This document shows, in pieces, positions 62,110 through 64,000 of a stretch of 64,000 bases of DNA; the first letter of the stretch is position 1, and each line of letters begins with the position of its first letter. The translations under genes and the position numbers were made by a program. The stretch comes from VRUE01 sp963730315 (GTDB taxonomy: Bacteria; Actinomycetota; Thermoleophilia; Solirubrobacterales; 70-9). The notes beneath the pieces were generated by a model. The model did not search any database. It was not told the DNA's origin and saw only the letters and a list, made by a program, of their open reading frames with translations. The stretch spans positions 335,583-399,582 of the forward strand of contig CAVSRD010000005.1 in assembly GCA_963730315.1 (NCBI GenBank). The letters are read 5' to 3'.

Positions 62110-63348
62110 CTACCGCGCGGGCGATTCGGGCGCGTCGGCCGACGCCGGCCGCACCCCGAGGGTCACCGTGATCGTCTTCGTGTCGCCGTTGCGATCGACG
62201 GTCAGCTTCATCTTGTCGCCCGGCGCCGCTGCGTTGACCGCGTTGATCACTTCTTCCATCCCCTCGACCTTCTTGCCTTCGATCTCTGTGATCACGTCGC
62301 CGCCCAGCCTTACGTTGGCGCCTTCGATCGTCGCCGAGGTGTCGCCGCCCTTGATGCCCGCCTTGTCGGCCGGGCCGCCCTTGACGACTTCGTTGACCAG
62401 CACCCCTTCTTCGACCGGCAGCTTCAAAGCCTTGGCCAGGTCGGGGGTGATGCTGCCGCCGCTGATCCCTAGGTAGGCGTGCTTGACTTCGCCGTGCTGC
62501 TCGATCTGGTTGACCACTTCGCGAGCCGTATTGATCGGCACCGCGAAGCCGATGCCGACGTTGCCGCTGCTGCCACCGGTCTGGATCTGCGAGTTGATCC
62601 CGATCACACTGCCCGAGGAATCGATCAGCGGGCCACCGGAGTTGCCGGGGTTGATCGCCGCGTCTGTCTGGATCACGTGCGAGATCGAGAAGCCGTTCGG
62701 CGCCTGGATCTGCCGTTGCAGCGCCGAGACGATCCCACTGGTCACCGTCCGGTCGAGCCCGAACGGGTTGCCGATCGCGACGACCTGTTCGCCCACCTGG
62801 GCCTTCGAGGAGTCCCCGAGCGCCAGTGGGTGGAGGCTGTTGGCCGGCGCGTCGATCTTCAGCAGCGCCACGTCGGTCGCCGGATCGGTACCCACCACTT
62901 CGGCGGTGTAGGTCTTGTCGGAGGAGCCGAGTTTGACCTCGACCTGGTCGGAACCTTCGACCACGTGGTTGTTGGTGACCACGTGGCCTTCGGTGTCGAT
63001 CAGGAAGCCGGAGCCGGTCGCGGTGCCGCCGCCTTCGCCTTCGGGCTGCGGCTGACCGAACGGCGCCAGCCCGGAAGATCCCTGGGCCGGCCGCTGGGCC
63101 GAGATGAAGGCGACGCCCTGCCCGTCGCGGCGATAGATCTGGTTGATGAGATTCGAGTCGCCGCCTTCCCCTTCCTGCGAGTCGACGGGCGCGGAAAGCG
63201 GCTGCGAGACGGTGACCGGCGTCGAGTCGCCGCCCTGCGACTCGATCAGGCCGCTGGCGATCGCGACCCAGCCGAAGGCAGCGACGACCGCGCCGCCAAG
63301 CAGGGCGGAGCCAAACGAGGTGCGGAAGAAGCGTCGTGCCTTACTCAT
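62110..63348 (-). CDS. HtrA/DegP-type serine protease with PDZ domain
   Basis: A 412-residue envelope quality-control protease. One membrane helix (residues 15-35) anchors it. The trypsin-like domain has His128 (VVTNNHVV), Asp159 (PATDVALLKI) and Ser237 (NPGNSGGPL). A PDZ domain follows from about residue 310 (YLGISGG, GVLVNEVVKGGPADKAGIKGGD). It sits between trpC and trpF on the same strand with gaps of 100 and 54 bases, so it may have its own promoter; the A/T-rich stretch CTTTCATGAGCATTAACTGC upstream is a candidate. Confidence 0.93.
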   Translation of the reverse strand: MSKARRFFRTSFGSALLGGAVVAAFGWVAIASGLIESQGGDSTPVTVSQPLSAPVDSQEGEGGDSNLINQIYRRDGQGVAFISAQRPAQGSSGLAPFGQPQPEGEGGGTATGSGFLIDTEGHVVTNNHVVEGSDQVEVKLGSSDKTYTAEVVGTDPATDVALLKIDAPANSLHPLALGDSSKAQVGEQVVAIGNPFGLDRTVTSGIVSALQRQIQAPNGFSISHVIQTDAAINPGNSGGPLIDSSGSVIGINSQIQTGGSSGNVGIGFAVPINTAREVVNQIEQHGEVKHAYLGISGGSITPDLAKALKLPVEEGVLVNEVVKGGPADKAGIKGGDTSATIEGANVRLGGDVITEIEGKKVEGMEEVINAVNAAAPGDKMKLTVDRNGDTKTITVTLGVRPASADAPESPAR

Positions 63349-63448
63349 ATGGCCCGAAATCGTTCCGGGTGGCCCTGAGGCAGCAGTTAATGCTCATGAA
63401 AGATTTCCTAAAGACGATCCGGGGCATCGGGCGCGCGGCCGCGGTCCC

Positions 63449-64000
63449 TCAGGGCAGGTGGTGCTCGCGGGTGCTCTCGTCGGCTCTCGCCAGCTCCCGG
63501 GTCAGCGCCTCCGGGTCTTCGGCGCCCATCAGCGCCGCGCCGATCAGCACCGCGTCGACCCCGACCCGCTCCAGCTCGGCCAGCTCGTCGCGGGAGGAGA
63601 TGCCACTCTCGGCGACCACCGTCTTGCCGGCCGGCACGTCGGGCATCAGCTCATAGGTGGTGGCGACCTCTACCGTGCCCTGGTTGAGGTTTCGGTTGTT
63701 GACCCCGATCACGTCGGCGTCGAGCCGCAGCGCCCGCTCGAGCTCCTCCCCGTCGTGGACCTCGACCAGGCAGTCGAGGTCGAGTCCGCGCGCCCGCTCG
63801 TACAGCTCGCGCAGCTCGCCGTCGTCGAGGACGCGGACGATCAGCAACACGGCGTCGGCTCCGTTCACCGCCGCCTCGAGGAGCTGGTAGGGATCGACGA
63901 TGAAGTCCTTGCGCAGGATCGGCAGTCCGCAGGCGGCACGGGCCGCGCGCAGGTCCTCGAGCGAGCCGCCGAAGTGGGGCTCGTCGGTCAGCACCGAGAG
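63449..64000 (-). CDS. trpC: Indole-3-glycerol-phosphate synthase, C-terminal part (cut by window edge)
   Basis: Fourth enzyme of tryptophan synthesis. The 5' end is outside the window; about 183 C-terminal residues are seen, from LSVLTDEPHFGGS. LPILRKDFIVDPYQL (catalytic Lys), VEVHDGEELERAL, IGVNNRNLNQGTVEV, VVAESGISSRDEL and IGAALMGAEDP are the family motifs. It is upstream of htrA and the other trp genes. Confidence 0.95.
   Translation of the reverse strand, partial: LSVLTDEPHFGGSLEDLRAARAACGLPILRKDFIVDPYQLLEAAVNGADAVLLIVRVLDDGELRELYERARGLDLDCLVEVHDGEELERALRLDADVIGVNNRNLNQGTVEVATTYELMPDVPAGKTVVAESGISSRDELAELERVGVDAVLIGAALMGAEDPEALTRELARADESTREHHLP

Overview
The window looks like a chromosomal segment of a high-GC actinobacterium, most likely of the Thermoleophilia/Solirubrobacterales type. 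The evidence is strong G/C preference at third codon positions, many GTG/TTG starts, a tRNA without encoded CCA, LexA boxes of the Gram-positive GAAC-N4-GTTC form, and a gene set typical of that group. The lineage is inferred from general features, not from a search.

Layout. 1-4.4 kb: 5' part of a secreted GH92 mannosidase-like gene, divergent from a two-subunit ABC exporter. 4.4-6.1 kb: a lipoprotein, a 3'-truncated HNH endonuclease gene with a LexA box on its start codon, and tRNA-Gln(CUG). 6.1-13.5 kb: a visibly less GC-rich accessory island with a 1098-residue helical protein, a GIY-YIG-type nuclease and three uncharacterised proteins, bracketed by an inverted imperfect repeat. 13.5-20 kb: one operon of two APC permeases with UspA tails, a 58-residue membrane protein, two TrkA/KTN proteins and a ferredoxin-reductase-like flavoprotein; a MITE-like element lies upstream. 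20-26 kb: alpha-hydroxy-acid oxidase, coiled-coil membrane protein, K+-independent-type H+-pyrophosphatase, GCS2-type ligase, Rex and a glutaredoxin-like protein. 26-30 kb: the t6A genes tsaD, tsaB and tsaE with rimI and a family-4 uracil-DNA glycosylase. 30-33 kb: panC-panD-panB. 33-44 kb: ROK kinase, uvrA with LexA box, thioredoxin, an uncharacterised kinase-like gene, class III aminotransferase, MmgE/PrpD protein and uvrB. 44-54 kb: XRE regulator, MFS exporter, lytic transglycosylase, coaE, rpsA, a geranylgeranyl-reductase-like flavoprotein, a YdcZ-type transporter, a fatty-acid-hydroxylase-family protein and polA. 54-64 kb: ACT-domain malic enzyme, a TIGR01777-type SDR, a PPi-type phosphofructokinase, a methyltransferase, and trpA-trpB-trpF-htrA-trpC (trpC cut by the window end).

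Themes. The island at 6-13.5 kb is the best candidate for an undescribed system: a GIY-YIG-like gene immediately precedes a 1098-residue multihelical protein without a P-loop, next to a possible HEPN-like protein. DNA repair is prominent (UDG with a C-terminal beta-clamp motif, uvrA, uvrB, polA) and two LexA boxes are visible. Pyrophosphate may be used as an energy currency (membrane H+-PPase plus PFK with the PPi signature). Three kinds of small repeat occur outside the island: a 167-bp element with terminal inverted repeats, a 106-bp element with perfect 17-bp ends, and a roughly 50-bp dispersed repeat of which one copy is read in frame inside uvrA. Two genes appear to start with CTG inside a CTGA overlap with the preceding stop codon. 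Three very small membrane-protein genes (58, 38 and 49 codons) are supported by overlap or spacing to neighbours.
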